From: Silvania confinis
GTDB lineage: Bacteria > Pseudomonadota > Gammaproteobacteria > Enterobacterales > Enterobacteriaceae
NCBI RefSeq assembly: GCF_025564085.1
Contig: NZ_JAMGZJ010000077.1
Location: 1-64,000 of the forward strand
Direction: 5' to 3'
Length of the DNA stretch: 64,000 bases
The position numbers and the translations under genes are program-made. Numbering within the stretch: position 1 is the first letter of the stretch; every line of letters starts with the position of its first letter. The notes beneath the pieces were generated by a model. The model saw only the letters and a list, made by a program, of their open reading frames with translations, was not told where the DNA came from and searched no databases. This document shows positions 20,890-30,279 of this stretch, in pieces.

Positions 20890-21165
20890 CTATTTCTTAC
20901 CCTGCTCTTCAAGATGTTGTTTGAGTAAATTCTCTTGCGGAGGAGGGAGTTGTAAATAATAGCCTTGTTCGGTTAATGCGCTTTTTACTTTTTCCAGATC
21001 GGCGTTACGCAATTGTTTACGCCCGTCGAGCGGCATCAACATCACCAGCTGCGCCTTGCCAAAGGACTTCAGCAGGGCCTCAGGCACGCGGGAGAAATCG
21101 TCCTTTTTTTCGACATAAAGATAGGTTTGATCGCGCTGGGTACTTCTGTAGATCACACAAAACAT
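20890..21165 (-). CDS. ycgL: YcgL domain protein
   Basis: A 91-residue cytoplasmic protein of the YcgL family ([20 protein letters not shown]..., [13 protein letters not shown]), with no known biochemical role. The ATG follows AGAGGAAA. It is the promoter-proximal gene of ycgLMN and is divergent from minCDE with 126 bp between them, as in E. coli. Confidence 0.9.
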   Translation of the reverse strand: MFCVIYRSTQRDQTYLYVEKKDDFSRVPEALLKSFGKAQLVMLMPLDGRKQLRNADLEKVKSALTEQGYYLQLPPPQENLLKQHLEEQGKK

Positions 21166-21291
21166 ATATTTCCTCTGAATAACCGCGGAGGGTGACTTGC
21201 CTCAATATAGTTGTGACTATAACATGCCTGGTACTCTTCGGAATATCGTCGCGCTCGCGCGGCGGTTAAAAGCAAATTGAGTAAGGCCAGG

Positions 21292-21999
21292 ATGTCAAAC
21301 ACGCCCATCGAGCTTAAAGGCAGTAGCTTCACCTTATCAGTGGTTCATTTGCATGAAGCAAAACCCGAGGTTATTCGTCAGGCGTTAGAAGACAAAATTG
21401 CGCAGGCGCCCGCATTTCTGAAACATGCGCCGGTGGTGATCAACGTCAGTGCGCTCGAAGCGCCGGTTAACTGGCGGCATGTGCAACAGGCAGTCTCCGC
21501 TACGGGTCTGCGCATCGTGGGCATTAGCGGCTGTAAAGATGCCGAACTGAAAGCAGAAATTGACCGTGCAGGCCTTCCGCTGCTGAACGAAGGCAAAGAA
21601 AAAGCCCCACGGACCGCCCTCCCGGAGAGCGAGCCCTCTGCTCCACCTGAGCCAGCTGTTATCCCTGTCACAAAAACACGATTTATTGATCTGCCGGTTC
21701 GTTCCGGTCAGCGCATTTATGCGCCAAACTGCGATTTGGTTGTGACCAATCACGTCAGCGCAGGTGCGGAGCTGATTGCAGACGGCAATATTCATATTTA
21801 TGGCGCAATGCGCGGCCGCGCGCTGGCAGGTGCCAACGGCGAGCGCGATGCACAAATATTTTGTACCCACCTGGAGGCGGAGCTGGTCTCCATCGCAGGG
21901 GTTTACTGGCTGAGCGATAAAATCCCGGCCGAATTTTATGGCAAAGCGGCGCGTCTGCGACTGGCAGATAACGCTTTGGCCGTTCAACCGTTGAATTGA
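21292..21999 (+). CDS. minC: Septum site-determining protein MinC
   Basis: MinC (235 residues) blocks FtsZ assembly away from midcell. The N-terminal FtsZ-inhibiting domain (~1-100, [18 protein letters not shown]) is joined by a proline-rich linker (~105-130) to the C-terminal beta-helix that dimerises and binds MinD ([35 protein letters not shown]). The ATG at 21292 follows AGGCCAGG; a TTG five codons upstream is not used by homologues. First gene of minCDE. Confidence 0.96.
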   Translation: MSNTPIELKGSSFTLSVVHLHEAKPEVIRQALEDKIAQAPAFLKHAPVVINVSALEAPVNWRHVQQAVSATGLRIVGISGCKDAELKAEIDRAGLPLLNEGKEKAPRTALPESEPSAPPEPAVIPVTKTRFIDLPVRSGQRIYAPNCDLVVTNHVSAGAELIADGNIHIYGAMRGRALAGANGERDAQIFCTHLEAELVSIAGVYWLSDKIPAEFYGKAARLRLADNALAVQPLN

Positions 22000-22022
22000 T
22001 CCCTTTTTCACAAGGAATTTCT

Positions 22023-22835
22023 ATGGCACGCATTATTGTTGTTACTTCTGGTAAAGGAGGCGTTGGCAAGACCACCTCCAGCGCGGCCATCGCAACCGGT
22101 TTAGCCCAGAAGGGTAAGAAAACCGTCGTTATCGATTTTGATATCGGTCTGCGTAACCTCGACCTGATTATGGGCTGCGAGCGCCGCGTGGTGTACGATT
22201 TCGTTAACGTGATTCAGGGTGATGCCACGCTGAATCAGGCGCTGATTAAAGATAAACGTACGGAAAATCTCTTTGTTCTCCCGGCATCTCAGACGCGCGA
22301 CAAAGATGCACTGACCCGCGAAGGCGTGGAAAAAGTGCTCGATGAGCTGAAAAAGATGGAGTTCGACTTCGTGGTCTGCGACTCCCCGGCAGGCATCGAA
22401 ACCGGTGCGCTGATGGCGCTGTACTTCGCCGATGAAGCGATTATCACCACCAACCCAGAAGTGTCGTCCGTACGCGACTCAGACCGTATTTTAGGGATCC
22501 TCGCCTCAAAATCCCGCCGTGCGGAAAATGGCCAGGAACCGATCAAAGAGCACCTGCTGCTGACCCGTTACAATCCGGGTCGCGTGAATAAAGGTGATAT
22601 GTTGAGCATGGAAGACGTGCTGGAGATCCTGCGCATCAAACTGGTTGGCGTCATCCCGGAAGATCAGTCCGTGTTGCGTGCTTCTAACCAGGGCGAGCCG
22701 GTTATCCTCGACGTTAACGCTGACGCGGGTAAAGCCTATGCCGATACCGTGGATCGTCTGCTTGGAGACGAACGTCCTTTCCGCTTCATAGAGGAAGAGA
22801 AGAAAGGTTTCCTCAAACGCCTGTTCGGAGGATAA
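22023..22835 (+). CDS. minD: Septum site-determining ATPase MinD
   Basis: MinD (270 residues) is a membrane-cycling ATPase that carries MinC and oscillates between poles. The deviant Walker A GKGGVGKTT lies at residues ~10-18, a switch region near IDFDIGLRNLDLIMG, and DSPAGIETGA. The C-terminal amphipathic membrane helix is EEKKGFLKRLFGG. The ATG follows AAGGAA, 23 bp after minC. Confidence 0.98.
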   Translation: MARIIVVTSGKGGVGKTTSSAAIATGLAQKGKKTVVIDFDIGLRNLDLIMGCERRVVYDFVNVIQGDATLNQALIKDKRTENLFVLPASQTRDKDALTREGVEKVLDELKKMEFDFVVCDSPAGIETGALMALYFADEAIITTNPEVSSVRDSDRILGILASKSRRAENGQEPIKEHLLLTRYNPGRVNKGDMLSMEDVLEILRIKLVGVIPEDQSVLRASNQGEPVILDVNADAGKAYADTVDRLLGDERPFRFIEEEKKGFLKRLFGG

Positions 22836-22838
22836 GTT

Positions 22839-23105
22839 ATGGCATTACTGGACTTTTTTCTCTCACGAAAGAAAAGCACCGCCAACATCGCGAAAGAGCG
22901 ACTGCAAATCATTGTCGCGGAACGCCGCCGTAGCGATGCGGAACCGCACTACCTGCCGCAGCTGCGCAAGGACATTCTGGAAGTGATTTGTAAGTACGTG
23001 CAGATCGACCCGGAAATGGTCACCGTGCAGCTGGAGCAAAAGGACGGGGATATCTCGATTCTGGAGCTCAACGTGACCCTGCCGGAAGCGGAAGAATCAC
23101 GTTAG
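22839..23105 (+). CDS. minE: Cell division topological specificity factor MinE
   Basis: MinE (88 residues) stimulates MinD ATPase and drives pole-to-pole oscillation. The N-terminal membrane-targeting and anti-MinCD segment is [20 protein letters not shown]; the topological specificity domain follows ([18 protein letters not shown]). It begins 3 bp after the minD stop, implying translational coupling. A REP element follows. Confidence 0.98.
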
Positions 23106-23116
23106 GTTTGTGCGTC

Positions 23117-23160
23117 CTGTAGAACGCCGGGCGGCATTGCGCTTGCCCGGCCTACAACAT
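23117..23160. repeat. REP element between minE and rnd
   Basis: A GC-rich imperfect palindrome (GCCGGGCGGCATTGCGCTT...GCCCGGC) of REP type between the convergent ends of minE and rnd. It fills the 61-bp gap and could also act as an end-stabilising hairpin. Confidence 0.7.
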
Positions 23161-23166
23161 CCACGC

Positions 23167-24294
23167 TTACTGCGGATACTCTTCCAGCAAGGCCTTCAGA
23201 CGATCGGCCATCAATTCCCCACGCCAGCCTGAAATTAACTCCGGCTGTCCATTTGGCGTTTTGAGCTTCCAGTGTACGTTCAGCAACTGGTTGATCTGAC
23301 GACGTGACGCCAGCAGTTCGGCGCTGATTTTGCTCTCGGTGGCCACTTCCTGTACCAGCGCTTTAATCGCCTTAAACGCTTTACGATAGCCCGGCATATC
23401 CATCAGATTCAGCAGCGGTTCTGGCAGTTCATCTTCCGGTAACGCCTGGGCTTTAGCCACCAGCGCCAGCAAGGTTTTGCCGTGGAAGCGGATCTCGGAG
23501 CCTGACAAACCGATGCTGTCCAGTTCACCCAGGCTTGAAGGCATGTAACGCGCCACGCCCCACAGATGCTCCTCACGGACCACGAAATTCACCGCCAGAT
23601 CGCGCTCCCGCGCCTTACGCAGACGCCAGTCGGCAAGCAACTGCAGGCAGGCCAACTGACGGGTACGCAGCTGCCAGGCGTTGCTGATGTCGCGCCAGGC
23701 GTCTTTTGGGTCGGTAATCTCCTTACGACGCTGCTGGGTCATACGGCACTCATCCAGTGCCGCAGGTAACCAACCAGAGGCCTCGGCCTCCTGCATCAGC
23801 TGGCCGGCAATCGGCAGCAGATAGAACACATCCGCCGCCGCGTAGTCGAGCTGACGCACGGTCAGCGGGCGCGCCAGCCAGTCGGTGCGGGATTCGCTCT
23901 TGTCGATAACCAGTCCCGTATACTCTTCGACCATAGCGGCAAAGCCCCAGGACAGCGGACGACCGGCAAACGCCGCCAGGATCTGGGTGTCGATCAGCGG
24001 CTGCGGCATGATGCCGAAGGTATTAAGGAAAACTTCCAGATCTTCACTTCCGGCATGCAGGAATTTGGTGATAGCCGTATTCAGCAGCAGCGCACGCATC
24101 GGTTCCCAGTCGGTGATGCCCAGCGGATCGATCAGCGACACATGTTTGCCGTCGTACAGTTGGATCAGTCCCAGTTGCGGATAATAGGTGCGGGTACGAA
24201 CAAATTCGGTATCCAGAGCGATGGCAGGTGCGTCGCGAGTGACATCGCACAGGGAAGCCAGCTCGTCATTGGTGGTGATCATCTGGTAGTTCAA
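23167..24294 (-). CDS. rnd: Ribonuclease D
   Basis: RNase D (375 residues, as in E. coli) trims tRNA and small RNA 3' ends. The DEDD exonuclease domain occupies ~1-170: ALDTEFVRTRTYYPQ (Exo I), FLHAGSEDLEVFLN (Exo II) and LDYAAADVFYLL (Exo III). HRDC domains follow (~210-290 and to the end). The start is a TTG, as in E. coli. Upstream on the minus strand is a run of seven U within the leader; a U-rich stretch at this position is known to be needed for rnd translation in E. coli. Confidence 0.95.
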   Translation of the reverse strand: MNYQMITTNDELASLCDVTRDAPAIALDTEFVRTRTYYPQLGLIQLYDGKHVSLIDPLGITDWEPMRALLLNTAITKFLHAGSEDLEVFLNTFGIMPQPLIDTQILAAFAGRPLSWGFAAMVEEYTGLVIDKSESRTDWLARPLTVRQLDYAAADVFYLLPIAGQLMQEAEASGWLPAALDECRMTQQRRKEITDPKDAWRDISNAWQLRTRQLACLQLLADWRLRKARERDLAVNFVVREEHLWGVARYMPSSLGELDSIGLSGSEIRFHGKTLLALVAKAQALPEDELPEPLLNLMDMPGYRKAFKAIKALVQEVATESKISAELLASRRQINQLLNVHWKLKTPNGQPELISGWRGELMADRLKALLEEYPQ

Positions 24295-24321
24295 ATCATT
24301 TTCTCTTTAGTTTGCACCCAT

Positions 24322-24347
24322 AAAAAAACGCCGGCGTAGCCAGCGTT
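24322..24347 (-). terminator. fadD terminator and U-rich rnd leader
   Basis: On the minus strand AACGCTGGC-TAC-GCCGGCGTT is followed by seven U. It stops transcription from fadD, and the U-run also forms the upstream part of the rnd leader, 27 bases before its TTG start. Confidence 0.8.
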
Positions 24348-24368
24348 CTGGAGTGACTAGCACGAAGC

Positions 24369-26054
24369 TCAGCCTTTATTGTCCACTTTGGCACGCGCTT
24401 CGTCACGTAATTCTCGTCGTAATATCTTCCCGACGTTGGATTTGGGCAGTTCATCGCGAAACTCCACCAGCTTCGGTACTTTATAGCCGGTCAGCTGGCG
24501 ACGGCAGAAGGTGACCAGCGCCTCTTCGGTCAGTGCCGGATCTTTCTTCACGACAAAGATTTTCACCGTTTCGCCACTGCTGCCCGCAGGCACGCCCACT
24601 GCCGCCACTTCCTGCACGCCAGTATGCTGCATCACCACGTCTTCAATTTCATTAGGATAGACGTTAAATCCGGAGACCAGGATCATATCTTTCTTACGAT
24701 CGACAATGCGCAGGAAACCTTCGTCATCCATCACCGCAATGTCGCCGGTATACAGCCAGCCGTCTTTGATGATTTCATCGGTGGCATCCGGGCGCTGCCA
24801 GTAGCCCAGCATCACCTGCGGCCCCTTCACACACAGCTCGCCGGGTTCGCCATGGGGCACTTCGTTACCCTCGTCATCCACCAGCTTCGCTTCGGTGGAA
24901 GGCACCGGCAGGCCGATGCTGCCACTGTGGTAGTCGATATCATGCGGGTTGACGCTCACCAGCGGAGCACATTCGGTCAGGCCGTAGCCTTCAAGCAGAT
25001 ACTGACCGGTCAGCTTCACCCAACGATCGGCGACCGCCTGCTGAACCGGCATTCCGCCGCCAGCGGAAAGGTGCAGCGTCGAGAAGTCCAACTGCTGAAA
25101 CTCTTTGTTGTTAAGCAGGGCGTTAAACAGCGTGTTGACCCCGGTCATGGCGGTAAACGGATATTTTGCTAGCTCTTTCACCAGCCCCGGAATATCACGC
25201 GGGTTGGTGATCAGCACGTTTTGCCCGCCAAGCTCGATAAACAGCAGGCAGTTCATGGTCAGGGCAAAAATGTGATACAGCGGCAGCGCGGTGATCACCA
25301 ACTCTTTGCCGCGATGCAGCAGCGGGCCGTAAGTGGCATTGACCTGCTCGAGGTTGGCCAGCATGTTACGGTGGGTCAGCATCGCCCCTTTCGCCACACC
25401 TGTCGTGCCGCCGGTATATTGCAGGAACGCCAGATCCTGCGGCACCACTTCCGGCTTCACGTACTGCATCCGGTAGCCATTGTGCAGCGCGCGGCGGAAG
25501 GAGATGGCATCCGGCAGGTGGTATTTTGGCACCAGCCGTTTAACGTACTTGACGACGAAGTTGACCAGCGTCCCTTTGGCGGTAGAAAGTTGGTCGCCCA
25601 TGCGCGTCAGAATGACGTGTTTCACCTGGGTATTGTTAACCACTTTTTCCAGCGTGTGGGCAAAGTTCGAGACAATCACAATGGCCGCCGCACCGCTGTC
25701 GTTGAGCTGATGCTCCAGTTCGCGCGGGGTATACAGCGGGTTGACGTTAACCACGATCATGCCCGCACGCAGGATGCCGAACAGCGCGACCGGATACTGC
25801 AGCAGGTTAGGCATCATTAATGCCACCCGGTCACCTTTTTGCAGACCCAAACCTTGTTGCAGATAGGCCGCAAAAGCCCGACTACGCTCTTCCAGCTTGC
25901 GGAAGGTCATCACCTCGCCCATGTTCACAAAGGCGGGCTGATCGGCGTAACGCGCGACGGAGTGTTCAAACAGTTCAACCAGGGATTGATAACGGTCAGG
26001 GTTTATCTCAGCGGGGACATCCGCAGGATAACGGTTAAGCCAAACCTTCTTCAC
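24369..26054 (-). CDS. fadD: Long-chain fatty acid CoA ligase
   Basis: FadD (561 residues) activates imported fatty acids to acyl-CoA at the inner membrane, the first step of beta-oxidation. The ATP/AMP motif [14 protein letters not shown] lies at ~210-225 and the second motif at GYGLTECAP (~355). The fatty acyl-CoA signature is [18 protein letters not shown] (~430-450). A GTG at 26054 gives the E. coli-like N-terminus [13 protein letters not shown] and exactly the E. coli length; the open frame continues 22 codons further without homology. A likely FadR operator lies upstream. Confidence 0.96.
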   Translation of the reverse strand: MKKVWLNRYPADVPAEINPDRYQSLVELFEHSVARYADQPAFVNMGEVMTFRKLEERSRAFAAYLQQGLGLQKGDRVALMMPNLLQYPVALFGILRAGMIVVNVNPLYTPRELEHQLNDSGAAAIVIVSNFAHTLEKVVNNTQVKHVILTRMGDQLSTAKGTLVNFVVKYVKRLVPKYHLPDAISFRRALHNGYRMQYVKPEVVPQDLAFLQYTGGTTGVAKGAMLTHRNMLANLEQVNATYGPLLHRGKELVITALPLYHIFALTMNCLLFIELGGQNVLITNPRDIPGLVKELAKYPFTAMTGVNTLFNALLNNKEFQQLDFSTLHLSAGGGMPVQQAVADRWVKLTGQYLLEGYGLTECAPLVSVNPHDIDYHSGSIGLPVPSTEAKLVDDEGNEVPHGEPGELCVKGPQVMLGYWQRPDATDEIIKDGWLYTGDIAVMDDEGFLRIVDRKKDMILVSGFNVYPNEIEDVVMQHTGVQEVAAVGVPAGSSGETVKIFVVKKDPALTEEALVTFCRRQLTGYKVPKLVEFRDELPKSNVGKILRRELRDEARAKVDNKG

Positions 26055-26125
26055 TACTTCACCTCTGAAATGCGTGTTCGTCGTCATCACAACCCCGGTT
26101 AATATACAAGTCGTTAACATAATAT

Positions 26126-26145
26126 TAACTCAGCGTACCAGTTTA
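26126..26145. promoter_or_regulatory. Candidate FadR operator of fadD
   Basis: Read on the minus strand the site is AACTGGTACGCTGAGTTA, with the CTGGT-N-GTT layout of FadR sites and closely like the remembered E. coli fadD operator. It lies ~75 bp upstream of the fadD start, where FadR would block transcription. Confidence 0.62.
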
Positions 26146-26212
26146 AAAATTGTCCGGATTTAAGGTTGCGAAGCGCGTCACTATTTATTTTTGTTATAAC
26201 CGTCGAAAATGC

Positions 26213-26237
26213 GAAACAGCGGACGCGCCGCTGTTTC
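26213..26237 (-). terminator. yeaY terminator hairpin
   Basis: GAAACAGCGG / CCGCTGTTTC, a 10-bp perfect stem with a 5-base loop just past the yeaY stop. The downstream U-run is short (four), so it may be only partly efficient. Confidence 0.6.
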
Positions 26238-26258
26238 GTTTTCATTAATAACAACAGG

Positions 26259-26849
26259 TTATTCGGTGACTATGGTCCGAACCTCGGCGGGTCCGCCGTA
26301 TCCTGCCCAGCCGCCATAACCACCGTAGCCGCCATAGCGCCATGGATGCGGTCCCCAATACCAGGGATCAATCGGCTGCGGCGGCATCATGACCTGCTGC
26401 GTCACGCGCCAGCGTTTGTAACCGTTGGCCTGCATGGTCATAAATTTATACGGCGTGTTGCCAATTTTGCCCTGCACTGCGCCGGTGATCGGGCCGACAA
26501 CGGTAACCAAATGCCCGCGGAAATCCACCGGGTCGAGGAAACCGTTCAGATCGGCATAGATCCGCCCGCGTGAGGCTTCACCCAGTACCGGTCGCGCACC
26601 GCTATCCAGCGGGACGGTGGCAATTTCCAGACGCGTTTTACCCTGCTGGTTTTCCACCCCAACCACTTTACCGCCGAAGCGCGCTTCCTGGCCGACGTAC
26701 AGCTCCGGTGCGTTCATCACCCGAACCAGATCCTGCTGCGGCGTTGGGCTGCTGCCCTGGATCGCATCAGGAACCGAAACACACCCGCTCAGGGCCAGGG
26801 TTAATGCCCCCACCGCCAGCAGGCGAACTACGCTTTGTTGAACCGCCAT
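26259..26849 (-). CDS. yeaY: Slp-family outer-membrane lipoprotein YeaY
   Basis: A 196-residue lipoprotein with lipobox LALSG-C (cysteine ~22) and mature start [11 protein letters not shown]. It belongs to the Slp starvation-lipoprotein family ([40 protein letters not shown]). The tail is rich in glycine, tyrosine and proline (~residues 170-190). E. coli yeaY is sigma-E controlled. It is the third gene of a leftward cluster yoaA-tsaB-yeaY-fadD; its own function is unknown. Confidence 0.92.
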   Translation of the reverse strand: MAVQQSVVRLLAVGALTLALSGCVSVPDAIQGSSPTPQQDLVRVMNAPELYVGQEARFGGKVVGVENQQGKTRLEIATVPLDSGARPVLGEASRGRIYADLNGFLDPVDFRGHLVTVVGPITGAVQGKIGNTPYKFMTMQANGYKRWRVTQQVMMPPQPIDPWYWGPHPWRYGGYGGYGGWAGYGGPAEVRTIVTE

Positions 26850-26884
26850 ATGCGACTCCTTTTCTCAGATTCTATTACTGAGAT

Positions 26885-27580
26885 TCACGCCCGGCCCGGA
26901 AGTTTCTTCCACGCTACGGTGTTTCGCAAATAAACCGGCTCGGCGTTCTCGACCGCGACGGTTTGCCCGGCTGCCAGCAGCTGACAGGCAATCGGCAGCA
27001 TATCTTCTGCGGCAGGCAGTAACATCTTGCCATCGACCAGCGTCAAACCGCTGTCGTTGGCCATCTCTGGCCATGCCACCCAGCCGGTTCCCACCGTCGC
27101 CCATTCGCCTGAAAGGTGCTTCATGCGCTCGCCAGCCGCGTCAGGTGTCAGCACTGCTTCGCTCGCTTCGCCGTGCCAGACGCCCTGCTCATCGCGGGTG
27201 TACTCAGCCCAGTAGACTTCGCCCATTCGCGCGTCAATGGCTGCCAGCACGCGGGTTGCCCCGGTGCTGCGCCACGCGCCCTGCGCCATGGTAACCAGCG
27301 TCGAAACGCCAATCATCGGCAGTTCAGCGCCCAGCGCCAGCCCCTGCGCAATGCCAATACCAATGCGCACGCCGGTAAAGCTACCGGGGCCACGGCCATA
27401 GGCCAGAGCATCAAGGTTTTGCAGGGAGGAGTTGCCTTCGGTGAGGATCATCTTCACCAAAGGCAGGATACGTTGGGTATGTTCCCGGGCGCACTCTTCG
27501 AAATGAGCACAAATAGCACCGTCGTTCCACAGGGCAACAGAGCAGGCCTCTGTGGCGGTATCAATAGCCAGAATTCGCAT
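26885..27580 (-). CDS. tsaB: tRNA t6A37 modification protein TsaB
   Basis: TsaB (231 residues, as E. coli YeaZ) is the scaffold partner of TsaD and TsaE in making threonylcarbamoyladenosine at position 37 of tRNAs that read ANN codons; it is essential in E. coli. It has an ASKHA fold with [17 protein letters not shown] at the start and [17 protein letters not shown] (~60-75). It has no catalytic metal site of its own. It is 66 bp downstream of yoaA and 35 bp upstream of yeaY. Confidence 0.96.
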   Translation of the reverse strand: MRILAIDTATEACSVALWNDGAICAHFEECAREHTQRILPLVKMILTEGNSSLQNLDALAYGRGPGSFTGVRIGIGIAQGLALGAELPMIGVSTLVTMAQGAWRSTGATRVLAAIDARMGEVYWAEYTRDEQGVWHGEASEAVLTPDAAGERMKHLSGEWATVGTGWVAWPEMANDSGLTLVDGKMLLPAAEDMLPIACQLLAAGQTVAVENAEPVYLRNTVAWKKLPGRA

Positions 27581-27646
27581 TCGTTGTCGCGCTCTCGCAA
27601 GGGTCAGTCACAAAATGGCGCATATTTTAGCACACCCCAGGGCAAA

Positions 27647-29557
27647 TTACTCCGTCCGGGTCGCCGCAAGGAAGCGCACGGCGCGATCGATGTCGCGGGT
27701 ACGTGGCGCAGGCGGCAGGCTGGCGATAAAAGTCGCACCGTAAGGGCGCATCACCAGCCGGTTGTCGCAGATCACCAGCACCCCGCGATCGTCCACGTCA
27801 CGAATCAGACGTCCAACACCCTGCTTGAGGGTGATGACGGCATCCGGGAGTTGCACTTCGTCGAACGGATCGCCCCCGCGCAGACGGCAATCTTCCATTC
27901 GCGCCTTCAGCAGCGGATCATCCGGCGAGGTGAAGGGCAGTTTATCGATGATCACCAGCGACAGCGCATCGCCGCGCACGTCCACCCCTTCCCAGAAGCT
28001 GCTGGTCGCCACCAGCAGAGCATTGCCCGCGCTGACAAACTGCTGGAGCAGCTGGCCTTTGCTGGTTTCACCCTGCAGCAGCACTGGCAGGGTCATGGTC
28101 GCACGAAATTGTTCGGCCAGATCGCGCATCATGGCGTGCGAGGTGCACAACATAAAGCAGCGGCCATTGTTGGCTTCGATAAGCGGTTTTAGCATTGCGG
28201 CCAGGTGACGGGCCGCCCCCGGCTGATTGGGCAGCGGCAGGTTGCGCGGTACGCACAGCAGCGCCTGGGTGGCGTAATCAAACGGGCTGGGCAGCAGCAA
28301 CGATTCCGCCTGCTCGATACCCAGCCGCTCCGTAAAGTGATGCAGATCGTCGTTTACCGACAGCGTCGCCGAGGTAAAAATCCAGCTACCCGGTTTTTGT
28401 GCCATCACCTCTTTGAACTTATCGGCCACGGTCAGCGGCGTCAGGGCGAGGGTGAAATGGCGGGAGTTGCATTCGTACCAATAGCTGTAGCCCGGCTGGT
28501 TAAACTCTTTTAAGCGTTTCAGGCGCGTGCGATATAGCGTGGCGCGTTCAAAGGCAGCGTCCAGCAAGGCCGAGCGGCCCAGCGACAGCCTGGCCACGTC
28601 GTAACAGAGCTCCAGCGCGTCGTCGAGTAACAGCAGCGCACGCTGGATATGCTTGTCGGCCAGCAGCTCACGCAGATTGCCGCGATAGCCCGGGTCGCCG
28701 AGCTGCATGCGAAAATCCTGCGTACTTTGCGCCAGACGGTCGGCGCACTTTTGCAGTTGCTGGGTATCTTTCAGTTCGGTGCGATACGCAATAGTGAAAT
28801 CTTTGGCCAGGTCCAGCAGCTGGCGGCTGGAGAGCGACTGACCGAAATACTGGCTGGCGATATCGGGGAGCTGATGGGCTTCATCGAAGATTAAGACGTC
28901 GGCCTCGGGAATTAACTCACCAAAACCGCTCTCTTTGACCACCATATCGGCCAGAAACAGGTGATGGTTGACCACCACCACGTCGGCGTCCATCGCCGTT
29001 TTACGCGCTTTGACCACGAAACAGTCTTTGTACAGCGGGCAGTCGCTGCCCAGACAGTTGTCGTTGGTGCTGGTGACCAGCGGCCAGACGGGGGCATCTT
29101 CGGCCACGCTGGCGCAGGTGCTGATATCGCCGTCGAGGGTCTGGTTGGCCCAGCTGCGCAGAATAATGACGTCGCTGAGGGTTTGTACCGGCAGGTCGCC
29201 GCCCGCCAGCGCCTGCTGATCAAGGCGTTCGAGACACAGGTAGTTGGAGCGCCCTTTCAGCAGCGCCAGACGGCCTTTGTACTTGAGGGCCTTTGCCACC
29301 GTCGGCAGGTCGCGACTGTAGAGCTGATCCTGCAGGGCTTTCGATCCCGTGGAGATGATCACTTTCTTTTTAGCGCGCAGCGCAGGCGCCAGATAGGCGT
29401 AGGTTTTACCGGTACCGGTACCCGCTTCCACCACCAGCGGTTGGCCGCTGTTGATGGCTTTGGCGACCGCGTGCGCCATCTGACGCTGCGGCTCGCGCGG
29501 CTTAAAACCGGGAATTGCCTGCGCTAATTGCCCATCTGCTAAGAAATCGTCTGCCAC
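27647..29557 (-). CDS. yoaA: DinG-like Fe-S helicase YoaA
   Basis: YoaA (636 residues) is an XPD/DinG-family 5'-3' DNA helicase that in E. coli pairs with the polymerase subunit HolC to repair replication blocks. Walker A is EAGTGTGKTYAYL (~45-55). A four-cysteine iron-sulfur cluster lies in the insertion around CASVAEDAP, CLGSDCPLYKDC (~155-185). The DEAH box is IFDEAHQLPD (~225), and helicase motif VI is KQGVGRLIRDVDDRG (~590). It starts a leftward cluster and is divergent from yoaB. Confidence 0.94.
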   Translation of the reverse strand: MADDFLADGQLAQAIPGFKPREPQRQMAHAVAKAINSGQPLVVEAGTGTGKTYAYLAPALRAKKKVIISTGSKALQDQLYSRDLPTVAKALKYKGRLALLKGRSNYLCLERLDQQALAGGDLPVQTLSDVIILRSWANQTLDGDISTCASVAEDAPVWPLVTSTNDNCLGSDCPLYKDCFVVKARKTAMDADVVVVNHHLFLADMVVKESGFGELIPEADVLIFDEAHQLPDIASQYFGQSLSSRQLLDLAKDFTIAYRTELKDTQQLQKCADRLAQSTQDFRMQLGDPGYRGNLRELLADKHIQRALLLLDDALELCYDVARLSLGRSALLDAAFERATLYRTRLKRLKEFNQPGYSYWYECNSRHFTLALTPLTVADKFKEVMAQKPGSWIFTSATLSVNDDLHHFTERLGIEQAESLLLPSPFDYATQALLCVPRNLPLPNQPGAARHLAAMLKPLIEANNGRCFMLCTSHAMMRDLAEQFRATMTLPVLLQGETSKGQLLQQFVSAGNALLVATSSFWEGVDVRGDALSLVIIDKLPFTSPDDPLLKARMEDCRLRGGDPFDEVQLPDAVITLKQGVGRLIRDVDDRGVLVICDNRLVMRPYGATFIASLPPAPRTRDIDRAVRFLAATRTE

Positions 29558-29684
29558 TCTGCCCCCTGTATTTTTGCACAGGGGATTATGTCAGGCCACT
29601 CGCCCTGGCGCCAGTCGAGAGTGACGCGGGCAAAACAATATGGCAGTCTTGGCCGCTGAAATTTACAAAAACGAGGAATCGTAA

Positions 29685-30029
29685 ATGACAATTGTGCGCA
29701 TTGATGCTGAAGCCCGCTGGTCCGATGTGGTTATCCACAATCAGACCCTGTACTACACCGGCGTACCGGCGAATCTGGACGCTGACGCGTGTGAGCAGAC
29801 CGCCAACACCCTGGCACAGATTGACGCAGTGCTGGAGAAACAGGGCAGCGACAAATCCCGCATTCTGGATGCGACGATATTTCTGGCGAATAAAGACGAT
29901 TTCGCGGCGATGAACAAAGCGTGGGATGCGTGGGTGGTGGCAGGTCACGCGCCTGTACGCTGCACGGTACAGGCGACGCTGATGAAACCGCAGTATAAGG
30001 TTGAGATTAAGATTATCGCCGCGGTATAA
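29685..30029 (+). CDS. yoaB: RidA-family protein YoaB
   Basis: A 114-residue Rid/YjgF/UK114-family protein. The family removes reactive enamine or imine intermediates released by PLP enzymes. It shows VRCTVQATLMKPQYKVEIKI at the C-terminus with the arginine of the active pocket. E. coli YoaB is the same length and nearly the same sequence. The ATG follows an AACGAGGAAT element. It ends 6 bp from the convergent yoaH. Confidence 0.92.
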   Translation: MTIVRIDAEARWSDVVIHNQTLYYTGVPANLDADACEQTANTLAQIDAVLEKQGSDKSRILDATIFLANKDDFAAMNKAWDAWVVAGHAPVRCTVQATLMKPQYKVEIKIIAAV

Positions 30030-30035
30030 GGCGCG

Positions 30036-30218
30036 TTACTCTTCTTCTTCATCCTCAAAACGCGCCACAATCCGTTCACCGGTGTGGGTGGCGCGTAACT
30101 CAGCTGCGACCTTAGTAATGGCCTCCCCGCTGCTCATCCCATTGGACATCAGCTCCTGAATGCGCTCGACGGCCTTTTGTTGCTGCTCATGGCTCAGTGA
30201 AGGTAAACCTGCAAACAT
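30036..30218 (-). CDS. yoaH: UPF0181 protein YoaH
   Basis: A 60-residue acidic-tailed protein ([20 protein letters not shown]..., ending RFEDEEEE) of unknown function. AGGAG precedes the ATG at 30218; the longer frame would start at a TTG with no spacing to the ribosome site. It is divergent from pabB, as in E. coli. Confidence 0.9.
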
Positions 30219-30279
30219 CGTCAACTCCTGCTAAATTATCAACGCTAATTATTTCACGCTGCCCGGTAGTATGCCACCG

